Origin: Spirochaetota bacterium
GTDB taxonomy: Bacteria > Spirochaetota > UBA4802 > JAKQUI01
DNA: 64,000 bases
Direction: 5' to 3'
Assembly: GCA_029562645.1 (NCBI GenBank)
Contig: JAKQUI010000077.1
Location: 1 to 64,000, forward strand
The notes below the pieces were generated by a model, which searched no databases, was not told where the DNA came from, and saw only the letters and a list, made by a program, of their open reading frames with translations. Each line of letters begins with the position of its first letter. The stretch's first letter is position 1. The translations under genes and the position numbers were made by a program. Positions 35,710 to 46,463 of this stretch are shown here, one piece after another.

Positions 35710-35776
35710 TGTGTTACCTCCATGCGTGATTCGTGCATATGTGCGACCGCAGATCAGAAAATCCGCAGTATTGGGT

Positions 35777-37681
<1,905 letters not shown>

Positions 37682-38052
37682 GGGTGATTCTCATGCGGAA
37701 AGGAATAATTTTCAATCATTTATCTGGTTTTACCCCCACCGGCCTCCCCCTTCGCTAGGGGGAGGCCGGGTGTCACTACCACCTCTTGACGCTCCCCGTA
37801 CCCCTAACGAATTGGTAAAGAGGAAGGAGGTTCGGAAGTACAGCTTCGCTGCGCTCGAGCATTCAAGTGCGAAGAAATACGTGAATGTGGCACGATTGAA
37901 ATTCACCACAAAAACAATTGCGAAAAAACGTCCTTCGAATACGTATGTCGTTCATGCCGGTCGGCGGCATAACGATGTGGCGATGCTCATCGTCGATGGG
38001 CCAATCAAGAGATTATTACATGAAATCCCCTGTTTCGCGCTAGAATACTGCC
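37682..38052. other. Gene-free gap with repeats
   Basis: The 371-base gap between the hybrid kinase and the second CooC-like gene holds the C/G-rich hairpin at 37739-37769 and no coding frame I can support. The stretch 37846-38030 has an open frame on the plus strand, but its residues match nothing I recognise and no ribosome site precedes it. Confidence 0.5.
37739..37769. repeat. Dispersed C/G-rich hairpin, copy A
   Basis: A perfect 12-bp stem (CCGGCCTCCCCC / GGGGGAGGCCGG) encloses loop TTCGCTA. Copies with the same CCTCCCCC...GGGGGAGG core occur at 38846-38868 and 56509-56531. Confidence 0.75.
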
Positions 38053-38817
38053 ATGGGATATACCATCGCCATCACCGGCAAGGGCGGGTGCGGCAAGACC
38101 ACCATCGCCGGGCTCATCGTTGATGCGCTGGTCCGCCTCGGGAAAACGCCGGTGCTCGCCGTGGACGCCGATCCGAACTCGTGCCTGGATACCGTCCTGG
38201 GTGTGCGCGTGGAGAAATCCATCGGGACCATCCGCGAGGAGGCGCGCGAAGAGGCCGCGAAGGGCATGGCCTCGGGCATCGCCAAGCGCGATCTGTTGGA
38301 GCTCAGGATTTCCGAGTGCCTGGTGGAGGCCGACGGGTTCGATCTCATCGCCATGGGGCGGCCCGAGGGACCCGGCTGCTACTGTTACGCGAACAACGTG
38401 CTCCGCGACGTGATCGCCGGGGTTTCCGCGAGCTACCCGTATGTCGTCATCGACAACGAGGCCGGGCTCGAGAACCTCTCGCGGCGCATCGTGGCCTCGG
38501 TGGACCTGTTGATCTTGGTCGCCGAGCCGTCGATCAATGGCGTGAAGACCGTGCAGCGCCTGCACGAGCTCGCCGGCGAGATGGGAATCGGCTATACGTC
38601 CCTTGCCATTATCGTGAACCGGATGAAGGGTGATTCGCTCATCGAGAACGCGAGGTTGATGATTGACGGCATTGGCGCACATCACGTGATGCTGCTTCGC
38701 GACGACGATGAAATCGCAGCGGCCTCGGAGCGGGGGAGTTCGATCACGGGATTATCGACGGAAAACAATGTGTCGTCGCAGATATATGCATTCATACAAC
38801 GTGTTTTGTCTAACTGA
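38053..38817 (+). CDS. CooC/AcsF-type nickel-insertion ATPase
   Basis: The protein has 254 residues. It shares the MinD-like ATPase plan of the gene at 31873: GKGGCGKTT P-loop (8-17), VDADPNSCL, and the CxC pair as GPGCYCYANN (Cys109 and Cys111). The CYCYANN form is usual in ATPases encoded next to CODH/ACS genes (AcsF/CooC), which mature CO dehydrogenase or acetyl-CoA synthase. It lies 91 bases before cooS and is presumably in the same operon. Whether it serves the CODH C-cluster or the ACS A-cluster cannot be read from sequence; two distinct ATPases in one locus allow a division of labour. Confidence 0.85.
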   Translation: MGYTIAITGKGGCGKTTIAGLIVDALVRLGKTPVLAVDADPNSCLDTVLGVRVEKSIGTIREEAREEAAKGMASGIAKRDLLELRISECLVEADGFDLIAMGRPEGPGCYCYANNVLRDVIAGVSASYPYVVIDNEAGLENLSRRIVASVDLLILVAEPSINGVKTVQRLHELAGEMGIGYTSLAIIVNRMKGDSLIENARLMIDGIGAHHVMLLRDDDEIAAASERGSSITGLSTENNVSSQIYAFIQRVLSN

Positions 38818-38845
38818 CACGATTCAATGAAGACCCCATACTCAT

Positions 38846-38868
38846 CCTCCCCCTTATAAAGGGGGAGG
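38846..38868. repeat. Dispersed C/G-rich hairpin, copy B
   Basis: A perfect 10-bp stem CCTCCCCCTT / AAGGGGGAGG with a three-base loop lies between the CooC-like gene and cooS. It shares its core with copies at 37739 and 56509 and is followed by further G-rich sequence (to 38890). It may act as an RNA structure within the operon transcript. Confidence 0.7.
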
Positions 38869-38908
38869 TGGTCGAAGGCCGGAGGGGGTCATCAGCACAG
38901 GTGAGACC

Positions 38909-40870
38909 ATGGACAAGGAAAAGGATAAAACCATACGGGCCGCTCAGGACCGCGCCACCGACCGCGCCTCGATAGAAACGCTGGAAAAAGCGGAACGCGA
39001 CTGCGTGACCGTGAGCTTCTTCCGCATGGACCAGCAGAAGAACCAGTGCGGCTTCGGGAAAAGCGGCGTGTGCTGCAAGATCTGCCACATGGGGCCCTGC
39101 CGCATCACCCCCAAGGCGCCGCGGGGCGTTTGCGGGGCCGACGCCGACACCATCGTGGCGCGAAACTTCCTGCGCGAGGTGGCCGGGGGGACCGCCGCGC
39201 ACTCCGATCACGGGCGGCACCTGGTGCTGCTTCTGAAAAAGATCGCCGAGGGGAAGGGCGGCGGTTACGTGATCAAGGACGAGCCCGCGCTTCGCCGCAT
39301 TGCGCGAGAATACGGCCTCGAGACCGAGAACGTCGCCACGCAGGAGCTCGCGCTACAGCTCGCCGATGTCTTTCTGCGCGATTTCACGGCCCAGGAGGAG
39401 CACCTCGAGACGCTGAAGCTCGCGCCCGTGAAGCGTCAGGCCGTTTGGGAGCGCGCGGGCATCGCGCCCGAGGGGATCGACCGCATGGTGGTCGAATCAA
39501 TGCACCGCACACACATGGGCGTGGACCATGATCCGCACAACATCCTCCTGCACTCCTTCCGCACCGCGCTCGCGGACGGCTGGGGCGGCTCGCGCATCGC
39601 GAGCCAGGTGTCCGACATCATCTTCGGCTCGCCCTCGCCGGTCAAGAGCGCCGCGAACTTGGGCGTGCTCGAGAAGAACAAGGTGAACGTGTTGGTGCAC
39701 GGCCACGAGCCGGCGCTCTCCGAGATGCTCGCCGCCGCGGCGGGCGATCCCGAGGTGACGGCGCGAGCGAAGGAGGCCGGGGCCGAGGGCGTGAACCTCG
39801 CCGGCATCTGCTGCACGGCCAACGAGGTCCTCATGCGCCACGGCATCGCCGTCGCGGGGAACTTCCTGCAGCAGGAGCTCGCCATCGTGACCGGCGCCGT
39901 GGAGATGATGATCATCGACGTGCAGTGCTGCATGCCGGGCCTGCCCGAGGTGGCCGCGTCGTATCACACCGAGATCGTCTCCACCAGCGATATCGCCAAG
40001 ACCGTGGGCGCGCACCACGCGGCCTTTAATCCCGACGACGCCTATGCGAGCGCGCGCGACCTCCTCTTCCGCGCCATCGCCAACTTCAAGCGGCGCGAAC
40101 CGAAGAAGGTCTTTATCCCGGCCGCGCAATCGCCGCTCGTGGCAGGATTCAGCGTGGAGGCCATCAAGTACATGCTGGGCGGGCGCTTCCGCGCGTCGTT
40201 CCGGCCGCTCAACGACGCCATCATCCAAGGGCGCATCAGAGGTGTGGCGGGCATCGTGGGCTGCAACAATCCCAAACAGCAGCTCGATCATTACATCAAC
40301 ATCCTCACGAAGGAGCTTCTCAAAAACAACGTGCTGGTGCTCAAGACCGGTTGCGCCGCGATCGCCTCGGCCAAGAGCGGTATGCTCACACCCGAGGCGG
40401 CGCTGGAACACGCCGGTGCGGGCCTGCGCGAGGTGTGCGAGGCGATCGGCATGCCGCCGGTGCTCCACATGGGAAGCTGCGTGGACAACTCCCGCCTGCT
40501 GGAGGCCGCGACCGAGGTGGTCCGCGAGGGCGGCCTGGGCGACGATCTCTCGGACGTTCCCGTGGTGGGCGTCGCCCCCGAGTGGATGAGCGAGAAGGCC
40601 GTTTCCATCGGCTGCTATTTCGTCGCCTCGGGCGTCGACGTGGTGCTCGGGAATCCTTTCTACATCTCCGGTTCCGAGACCGTCACGAACTATCTGAACG
40701 GCGGCTCCGCCGAGGCCTTCGGCGCGTCGTTTCACCTGCACGAAAACCCGCTGGAGGCGGCCGAGGCCATCCTCGCCATCATCGACCGGCGGCGCGAGAA
40801 ACTGGGCATTAACAAGAAAGCGGAGCGCAAGCTCTACGACATGAAAGACCGGAGGGAGCTCGATGTCTAA
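38909..40870 (+). CDS. Carbon monoxide dehydrogenase catalytic subunit (CooS/AcsA)
   Basis: The protein has 653 residues, typical length. All six C-cluster ligand positions are visible: His266 in VHGHEP, a Cys in GICCTANE (301/302), one in DVQCCMPGL (340/341), and Cys in KTGCAAI, MGSCVDN and SIGCYFV. The N-terminal Cys set (47, 55, 56, 59, 64, 75) provides the D and B 4Fe-4S clusters of the homodimer. It interconverts CO2 and CO, supplying CO to acetyl-CoA synthase. Start ATG 38909 has AGGTGA upstream. Its stop overlaps the next start by 8 bases, so CODH and ACS are translated together and should form one complex. Confidence 0.95.
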   Translation: MDKEKDKTIRAAQDRATDRASIETLEKAERDCVTVSFFRMDQQKNQCGFGKSGVCCKICHMGPCRITPKAPRGVCGADADTIVARNFLREVAGGTAAHSDHGRHLVLLLKKIAEGKGGGYVIKDEPALRRIAREYGLETENVATQELALQLADVFLRDFTAQEEHLETLKLAPVKRQAVWERAGIAPEGIDRMVVESMHRTHMGVDHDPHNILLHSFRTALADGWGGSRIASQVSDIIFGSPSPVKSAANLGVLEKNKVNVLVHGHEPALSEMLAAAAGDPEVTARAKEAGAEGVNLAGICCTANEVLMRHGIAVAGNFLQQELAIVTGAVEMMIIDVQCCMPGLPEVAASYHTEIVSTSDIAKTVGAHHAAFNPDDAYASARDLLFRAIANFKRREPKKVFIPAAQSPLVAGFSVEAIKYMLGGRFRASFRPLNDAIIQGRIRGVAGIVGCNNPKQQLDHYINILTKELLKNNVLVLKTGCAAIASAKSGMLTPEAALEHAGAGLREVCEAIGMPPVLHMGSCVDNSRLLEAATEVVREGGLGDDLSDVPVVGVAPEWMSEKAVSIGCYFVASGVDVVLGNPFYISGSETVTNYLNGGSAEAFGASFHLHENPLEAAEAILAIIDRRREKLGINKKAERKLYDMKDRRELDV

Positions 40871-43800
40871 GATCATCTGCGCCAGCGCCATCGACGGCGC
40901 GATCGAATGGGTCGCGCGCGCCGAAGCGAAGCTCGACCAGGCCATCGACAAGATGGGCGAGGAGGTGAAGGTCGGCTATCCCGACACCGCCTACTTCCTG
41001 CCGATCATATATTCTTTTACCGGCGCGAAGATGGAGACGCTGGGCGATCTCCGGCGCGCGCTCCGCGATGCGAAGGAGCTCCTGCCGGGCCGTCCCTCCG
41101 AAAATACCTGGCTGCCGTATCTGGGCAACACGCTCGACGCCGGCGTCGCCTCGCTCTTCGCCTGCGAGGTGATCGAGGCGTGCAAGTACCTGGTGGGGCC
41201 AAATCCCATCGACGGCATCTGGCTGGGCGCGGCGAACGACGTGATCATGCGCGAGCGGGGTGTGGAGTTCGTGGACGGCACGGCGCCCGGCTTCGCGGCC
41301 GTGACCGGCGCCGCCCCCACCAACGAGATCGCCGTTAGAATCGCGCGCGAGCTCCAAGAGAAGAACATCTATGTCTTCATGGCCGGATCGACGAACGGGA
41401 AGCAATTCGCCGAGCAGCTCGCCGAGGAGGGCGTCCAGCTCGGCTGGGAGACGCGACTGGTCCCCTTCGGGCCTGACGTCTCCGCGCTCGTCTACCCGCT
41501 GGGCTTCGCCAGCCGCGCCGCGCTCTCATTCGGCGGCGTGAAGCCCGGCGACTTCGCGGCCAATTTGAAATACAACAAGAACCGCATCTTCGCCTTCGTC
41601 CTGGCCCTGGGCGAGGTGGACTCCGAGAAATACGCCATGGCCGCGGGCGCCATCAACTACGGCTTTCCCGTGATCGCGGACACCGACATCCCGCAGATCC
41701 TCCCGACGGGCGTGTGCACCTACGAGCACGTCGTGTCGTCCGTCCCGCACGAGCGCATGGTGGAGCGCGCGCTGGAGGTGCGCGGCTGCAAGATCAAGGT
41801 AACGAAGGTCCCCATCCCCGTGCCCTACGGCGCGGCCTTCGAGGGCGAGCGCATCCGCAAGCAGGACACGCAGGTCGAATTCGGCGGCAACATCACCACC
41901 GCCTTCGAGTTCGTGCAGATGGTCGAGATGGACCAGATCGAGGACGGCGTGATCGAGATCATCGGCAAGGACGCCGACGAGGTGGAGCCCGGGAGCGCGC
42001 TGCCGCTGGCGATCTGGGTGGAGGCGGCCGGCCGGAAGATGCAGGTCGACTTCGAGTCCATCCTGGAGCGGCAGATCCACCACCTGGTGAACGGCGCGGA
42101 GGGGATCTGGCACATGGGCCAGCGCGACATCGTGTGGACGCGCATCTCCAAGAGCGGCTTCCAGAAGGGCCTGCGCCTGCGCCATTACGGCGAGATCATT
42201 CACGCGAAGTTTTTATCGAACTTCCCCGCCATCGTCGACAAGGTAAAGGTGACCATCATCACCGATCCCGACGAGGTGGAGCGGCGCGTGGCCATCGCGC
42301 GCAAGATATACGACGAGCGCAACCGCCGCTTGGAGTCCATGACCGACGAGTCGGTGGACACCTTCTACTCCTGCCTCCTCTGCCAGTCCTTCGCACCCAA
42401 CCACGTGTGCGTGATCACGCCCGAGCGCCTGGGCCTGTGCGGCGCGTACAACTGGCTGGACGGCAAGGCGGCCTACGAGATCGACGAGACGGGCCCGAAC
42501 CAGCCCGTCAAGAAGGGCGATTGCGTGGACCCCGTGAAGGGGATCTTCACCGGCGTGGACGAGTACGTGTACCCGCAATCGCACAAGTCGGTCGAGACCT
42601 TTTGCCTGTACTCCATCATGGACCGCCCCATGACCAGCTGCGGCTGCTTCGAGGTGATCCTCGCCTACGTGCCCGAATGCAACGGCGTGATGGGCGTGAA
42701 CCGCGAGTTCCTGGGCGACACGCCCGTGGGCATGACCTTCTCCACGCTTGCGGGCAACGTGGGCGGCGGCGCACAGACGCCCGGCTTCATGGGCTGCGGC
42801 AAGGTGTTCCTCGCCTCGCGCAAGTTCCTCTTCGCCGAGGGCGGGCACCGGCGGCTCGTGTGGCTGCCCAAGGAGCTCAAGGAGCTCCTGAAGAACGACC
42901 TCACGCGCATCTTCGAGCGCGAGGGCTTCCCGGACTTCTTCGACAAGATCGCCGACGAGACCGTCGCGACGGATCCGCACGAGATCCGAACATTTATGGA
43001 GAAGGTGAAGCACCCGGCCCTTTTCATGGAAAACATGGAAACGTATGCCGAATCGCATGATGCGCCGGGCGGTCGCGCCGCCGCGCCGACTGTCGAAGCG
43101 AAGCCGGCCGAGAAACCCGTCGAGGGCGCGAAGAGGGACGATGGCGCGATCACCCTCGGCGCGGACGCCATCGAAAAGCTCAAAAGCGACCTCATCGCGG
43201 AGATCCACAAGGACCTCAAGCAGAACCTCACCCACGAGATCGTGCGCGAGATCATCGACGTCCTGGGAGAGCGCTTCCTGGGCGCGCGGCCCGCATCAAC
43301 ACGGGGGGCTGATGGCGCTGCGGACGGGACGGGACCGGCGGCGGCCGGCGCGTCGCCGAAGGATAATCTTCCCTCGGCGGCCGAGCGCATCGGCGCAATC
43401 ACCGCCTTTGCCGTAAAGAAGGAACCGGCCTCCATTCCCGTCCACCGCGTGAAGCTTGGCGCGACGAAGGCGGAGGGCGGCACGCGCGGCAGGACGCTCG
43501 AGATCGGCGGTGCGACGGCGATGCCCTTCCACCTCTGGGAGGGAGCGATGCCCAATCGCCCCCTCGTCGCGATGGAGGTCTTCGACCGCGTGAGCGAGAA
43601 GTACCCGCCGGTGCTGCGGAAATTCTGGGGCGACCTCGTGGAGCGGCCCGCTGAGATGGCGAAGGCCTGCGTGGAGAAATACGGCGCGGACCTCATCAGC
43701 GTGCGCCTTGAGGGGACGCACCCCGAGAAGGGAAACCGCTCGGCCGCGGAATCGCTCGCGCTCGTGAAGGAGGTGCTCGCGGCGGTGGACGTCCCGCTCA

Positions 43801-44366
43801 TCATCACCGGGCACAACAACTACGAGCGGATCAACGAGGTCTTCAAGGAGATCGCGAGCGGCTGCGCGGGAGAGAACCTGCTGTTCAACTGGGTGGAGCA
43901 GGACAACTATCGCACCGTCGCGGGAGCGGCCATCGCCTACGGGCACTCGCTCGTCGCGCAGAGCCCCATCGACGTGAACATCGCCAAGCAGATGAACATC
44001 CTGCTGACCAACATGGACTTCAAGGCCGACCGCATCGTCATCGACCCGATGACCGGCGCAATGGGCTACGGCATCGAGTACACCTACTCGGTCATGGAGC
44101 GCATCCGGCTTACCGGCCTGGGGGGCGACGCGATGCTTGCCTCGCCCATGATCGTCTCGCCGGGACAGGAGTGCGCCAAACTCAAGGAGCTCAAGGCCGA
44201 CGCGGCATCGTTCCCGTCATGGGGCGATCTGGACAAACGCGCGGCTTACTGGGAGCTCGCCACGGCCACCTCGCTCCTTTACGCCGGGGCGGACGTGCTC
44301 ATCATGTACCACCCCGAGGCGGCGACGGCGCTCAAGACGGCGATTGCTCGGCTGATGCGGGGGTAG
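40863..44366 (+). CDS. Acetyl-CoA synthase fused to corrinoid iron-sulfur protein small subunit (AcsB-AcsD)
   Basis: One uninterrupted 1167-residue frame holds two enzymes. Residues 1-735 are acetyl-CoA synthase, with A-cluster ligands at Cys504, 507, 516 and 526 (the CLLCQ...C...C spacing) and the CGC pair Cys593/595. Residues 735-855 form an Ala/Pro/Lys-rich linker with one amphipathic helix pair (IEKLKSDLIAEIHKDLKQ). Residues about 860-1167 are the small subunit of the corrinoid iron-sulfur protein (CdhD/AcsD type): KLGATKAEGGTRGRTLEIGG start, FHLWEG, MEVFDRVSEKYP and a TIM-barrel end. In acetogens these are separate genes. Fusion would tether the methyl donor to the site where methyl, CO and CoA meet. 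Start has GGAGG upstream. Confidence 0.93.
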   Translation: MSKIICASAIDGAIEWVARAEAKLDQAIDKMGEEVKVGYPDTAYFLPIIYSFTGAKMETLGDLRRALRDAKELLPGRPSENTWLPYLGNTLDAGVASLFACEVIEACKYLVGPNPIDGIWLGAANDVIMRERGVEFVDGTAPGFAAVTGAAPTNEIAVRIARELQEKNIYVFMAGSTNGKQFAEQLAEEGVQLGWETRLVPFGPDVSALVYPLGFASRAALSFGGVKPGDFAANLKYNKNRIFAFVLALGEVDSEKYAMAAGAINYGFPVIADTDIPQILPTGVCTYEHVVSSVPHERMVERALEVRGCKIKVTKVPIPVPYGAAFEGERIRKQDTQVEFGGNITTAFEFVQMVEMDQIEDGVIEIIGKDADEVEPGSALPLAIWVEAAGRKMQVDFESILERQIHHLVNGAEGIWHMGQRDIVWTRISKSGFQKGLRLRHYGEIIHAKFLSNFPAIVDKVKVTIITDPDEVERRVAIARKIYDERNRRLESMTDESVDTFYSCLLCQSFAPNHVCVITPERLGLCGAYNWLDGKAAYEIDETGPNQPVKKGDCVDPVKGIFTGVDEYVYPQSHKSVETFCLYSIMDRPMTSCGCFEVILAYVPECNGVMGVNREFLGDTPVGMTFSTLAGNVGGGAQTPGFMGCGKVFLASRKFLFAEGGHRRLVWLPKELKELLKNDLTRIFEREGFPDFFDKIADETVATDPHEIRTFMEKVKHPALFMENMETYAESHDAPGGRAAAPTVEAKPAEKPVEGAKRDDGAITLGADAIEKLKSDLIAEIHKDLKQNLTHEIVREIIDVLGERFLGARPASTRGADGAADGTGPAAAGASPKDNLPSAAERIGAITAFAVKKEPASIPVHRVKLGATKAEGGTRGRTLEIGGATAMPFHLWEGAMPNRPLVAMEVFDRVSEKYPPVLRKFWGDLVERPAEMAKACVEKYGADLISVRLEGTHPEKGNRSAAESLALVKEVLAAVDVPLIITGHNNYERINEVFKEIASGCAGENLLFNWVEQDNYRTVAGAAIAYGHSLVAQSPIDVNIAKQMNILLTNMDFKADRIVIDPMTGAMGYGIEYTYSVMERIRLTGLGGDAMLASPMIVSPGQECAKLKELKADAASFPSWGDLDKRAAYWELATATSLLYAGADVLIMYHPEAATALKTAIARLMRG

Positions 44367-45201
44367 CCTCCTCGCCGACGGGAACGGCCGTCGGCGCCGT
44401 CTCGCCCGGCGCGAGTATGCGCACGATGGAGTGCGTGGGGCACACGGGTACGCACTCGCCGCAGTTTGTGCAAACGCATGGATCGATGATCGCGAGCGGC
44501 CCCTCCATGCGGATCGCCCCGTACTTGCAGGTTTTAAAGCAGCGCGTGCAGCCGATGCAGCCCACGTCGCAGGCCTTCTTCGTGGCAGCGCCCTTGTCCT
44601 TCGATTTGCAGAACACGAAGTGCCGGCCCGTCATGGGCGCCATCTCGATGAGCGCCTTGGGGCAGGCCGCCACGCAGAGGCCGCACGACTTGCAGCGCGC
44701 CTCATCGACGACCGCCAGGCCCTTGATCATGTCGATCGCGCCGAAGGGGCAGGCGCGCTGGCAGTTCCCGTAGCCCAGGCAGCCGAAGCGGCACGATTTC
44801 GAGCCGCCGAAGATCTGCGCCGCCGCGACGCAATCCTGCAGGCCGTCATAGCTGAACTTATCGCGGCTCACGTCGCAGTCGCCCTTGCAGAGCACCCGCG
44901 CGACCATCTTCTCGCCCTTCTCGACGGCAAGCCCCAGCACCTCGGCGATGGCGTCGCCGGCCGTCTCGCCGCCGACGGGGCAGTCGAGCACCCGCGCCTT
45001 CCCCTCGACCAGCGCGACCGCGAGGCCGTCGCAGCCGGGATACCCGCAGGCGCCGCAGTTCGCGCCGGGCAGGAGCGCGCGTATCTTCGCGACGCGCTCG
45101 TCCTCCGTCACGGCGAATATCTTCGAGGCGATGGACAGCCCCACGCCGAAGAAAAGCCCCAGCGCGCTCAGGATAACCGTCGCAATAATAATCTCATTCA
45201 T
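44332..45201 (-). CDS. rnfB: Rnf complex subunit RnfB
   Basis: The protein has 289 residues. A short N-terminal hydrophobic anchor is followed by the Fe-S domain CGACGYPGCDGLA with a following Cys, then a chain of ferredoxin-type clusters: GCLGYGNCQRACP, CKSCGLCVAACP, GCIGCTRCFKTC and CTNCGECVPVCP. This long, many-cluster version is like RnfB of clostridial-type complexes, where it takes electrons from ferredoxin. It is the last gene of the operon, 18 bases after rnfA, and its 3' end overlaps the acsB-acsD fusion gene by 35 bases. A TTG six bases upstream of ATG 45201 is a less likely start. Confidence 0.93.
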   Translation of the reverse strand: MNEIIIATVILSALGLFFGVGLSIASKIFAVTEDERVAKIRALLPGANCGACGYPGCDGLAVALVEGKARVLDCPVGGETAGDAIAEVLGLAVEKGEKMVARVLCKGDCDVSRDKFSYDGLQDCVAAAQIFGGSKSCRFGCLGYGNCQRACPFGAIDMIKGLAVVDEARCKSCGLCVAACPKALIEMAPMTGRHFVFCKSKDKGAATKKACDVGCIGCTRCFKTCKYGAIRMEGPLAIIDPCVCTNCGECVPVCPTHSIVRILAPGETAPTAVPVGEEATPASAEQSPS

Positions 45202-45219
45202 GATCAAACCCCGCCATTC

Positions 45220-45804
45220 CTATTTGATGAGGCCCTGGAAGCCGAAAAAGGCCAGCGACACCAGCGACGCCGCGACCAGGGAGATGGGAAACCCCTTCAT
45301 GTTCGCGGGGACGTCCGAAAAGAGCTCCAGCCGCTCGCGGATGCCCGCGAACAGGACGATCGCCAGCGTGAAGCCCATCCCGGCGAAGGTCCCGTACAGG
45401 ACCGCATTGATGAAATCGAACCCCTTCTGGATGTTGATGATGCAGGCCCCCAGGATCGCGCAGTTGGTGGTAATCAGCGGCAGGTACACGCCGAGCGAAT
45501 CGTAGAGCCCCCGGCTCACCTTCTTGATGATCAGCTCCACGAACTGCACCAGCGAGGCGATCACCAGGATGAAGGCGATCGTCTGCAGATATTCGACCTG
45601 GAAGGCCGTGAGCACGAAGCGCTGGATGAGCCAGGTGATCGCCGAGGCGAGCGCCATCACGAAGATGACCGCGCCCCCCATGCCCACGGCCGTCTCCAGC
45701 CGCTTTGACACGCCCACGAAGGGGCAGATCCCCAGGAAGCGCACCAGGACGAAGTTTTCGATGAGAACGGCCGCAAGAAAGGATGTGATGATCTGTTCCG
45801 CCAT
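45220..45804 (-). CDS. rnfA: Rnf complex subunit RnfA
   Basis: The protein has 194 residues with six hydrophobic helices, and contains the conserved segments VLVRFLGICPFVG near residues 20-35 and LPLITTNCAILG near 105-120. RnfA and RnfE form the membrane core that carries the intramembrane 2Fe-2S centre, coordinated by Cys of exactly these two motifs. Five bases separate it from rnfE. The complex links ferredoxin oxidation to NAD+ reduction and Na+ or H+ export; ion type is not decided by this subunit. Confidence 0.95.
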   Translation of the reverse strand: MAEQIITSFLAAVLIENFVLVRFLGICPFVGVSKRLETAVGMGGAVIFVMALASAITWLIQRFVLTAFQVEYLQTIAFILVIASLVQFVELIIKKVSRGLYDSLGVYLPLITTNCAILGACIINIQKGFDFINAVLYGTFAGMGFTLAIVLFAGIRERLELFSDVPANMKGFPISLVAASLVSLAFFGFQGLIK

Positions 45805-45809
45805 GGCGC

Positions 45810-46463
45810 CTACCCCCGGTTCTCCGCGTTACGCTTGCACGGCGCGCCGCAGGAATCGCAGCCGATCTGCGTGATCTTCTTTTCCGACAGCATGTTCACG
45901 ATGCCGATGAGCACCCCGAAAGCGAGGAAGCCCCCCGGCGGCAGGATCATCATCAGCGCGGGGCTGGCCGTTTGGCCGTAGAGGGCGATCCCGAAGATCG
46001 AGCCGTTGCCCAGGATCTCGCGCGCGCCGCCGATGATCAGCAGCATGATGGTGAAGCCGATACCCATGCCCAGCCCGTCGGCGGCCGAGGCGAGGACGCC
46101 GTTCTTGCTGGCGAAGGCCTCCGCGCGCGCCAGGATGATGCAGTTGACCACGATGAGCGGGATGAAGATGCCCAGCGCCTGGTCCACCGACGGCGCGAAT
46201 GCCTTGATGGTCATCTGCACGATGGTCACGAAGCCCGCGATCACCACGATGTAGGAGGGGATGCGCACCTTGTCGGGGATCACCGAGCGCAGCAGGGAGA
46301 TCACGATGTTCGATCCCATCAGCACCGCCAGGGTCGAGACGCCCATCCCGATACCGTTGATCGCGGAGGTCGTGACCGCAAGCGTGGGACACATGCCCAG
46401 CACGAGCCGGGTCGTGGGGTTCTCGTCCACGATTCCGTTTTTGATGATTGCGAGCAGGCTCAT
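45810..46463 (-). CDS. rnfE: Rnf complex subunit RnfE
   Basis: The protein has 217 residues with six hydrophobic helices. Conserved segments are VLGMCPTLAVTTSAINGIGMG and FIPLIVVNCIILARAEAF (each shown shortened here by function: Cys ligands for the membrane 2Fe-2S centre shared with RnfA). The C-terminal tail holds an additional CDSCGAPC motif that is not part of the core and may bind a metal. Its start overlaps the rnfG stop by four bases. Confidence 0.93.
   Translation of the reverse strand: MSLLAIIKNGIVDENPTTRLVLGMCPTLAVTTSAINGIGMGVSTLAVLMGSNIVISLLRSVIPDKVRIPSYIVVIAGFVTIVQMTIKAFAPSVDQALGIFIPLIVVNCIILARAEAFASKNGVLASAADGLGMGIGFTIMLLIIGGAREILGNGSIFGIALYGQTASPALMMILPPGGFLAFGVLIGIVNMLSEKKITQIGCDSCGAPCKRNAENRG

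Noticed and set aside
37739-38868. Repeated C/G-rich hairpins considered as a CRISPR remnant
   Set aside because: Copies are not regularly spaced, have no spacers and no cas genes nearby; they are dispersed hairpins.
39497-40951. 484-codon minus-strand frame opposite cooS
   Set aside because: It is antisense to CO dehydrogenase, whose ligand residues are all intact; the shadow protein has no motif.
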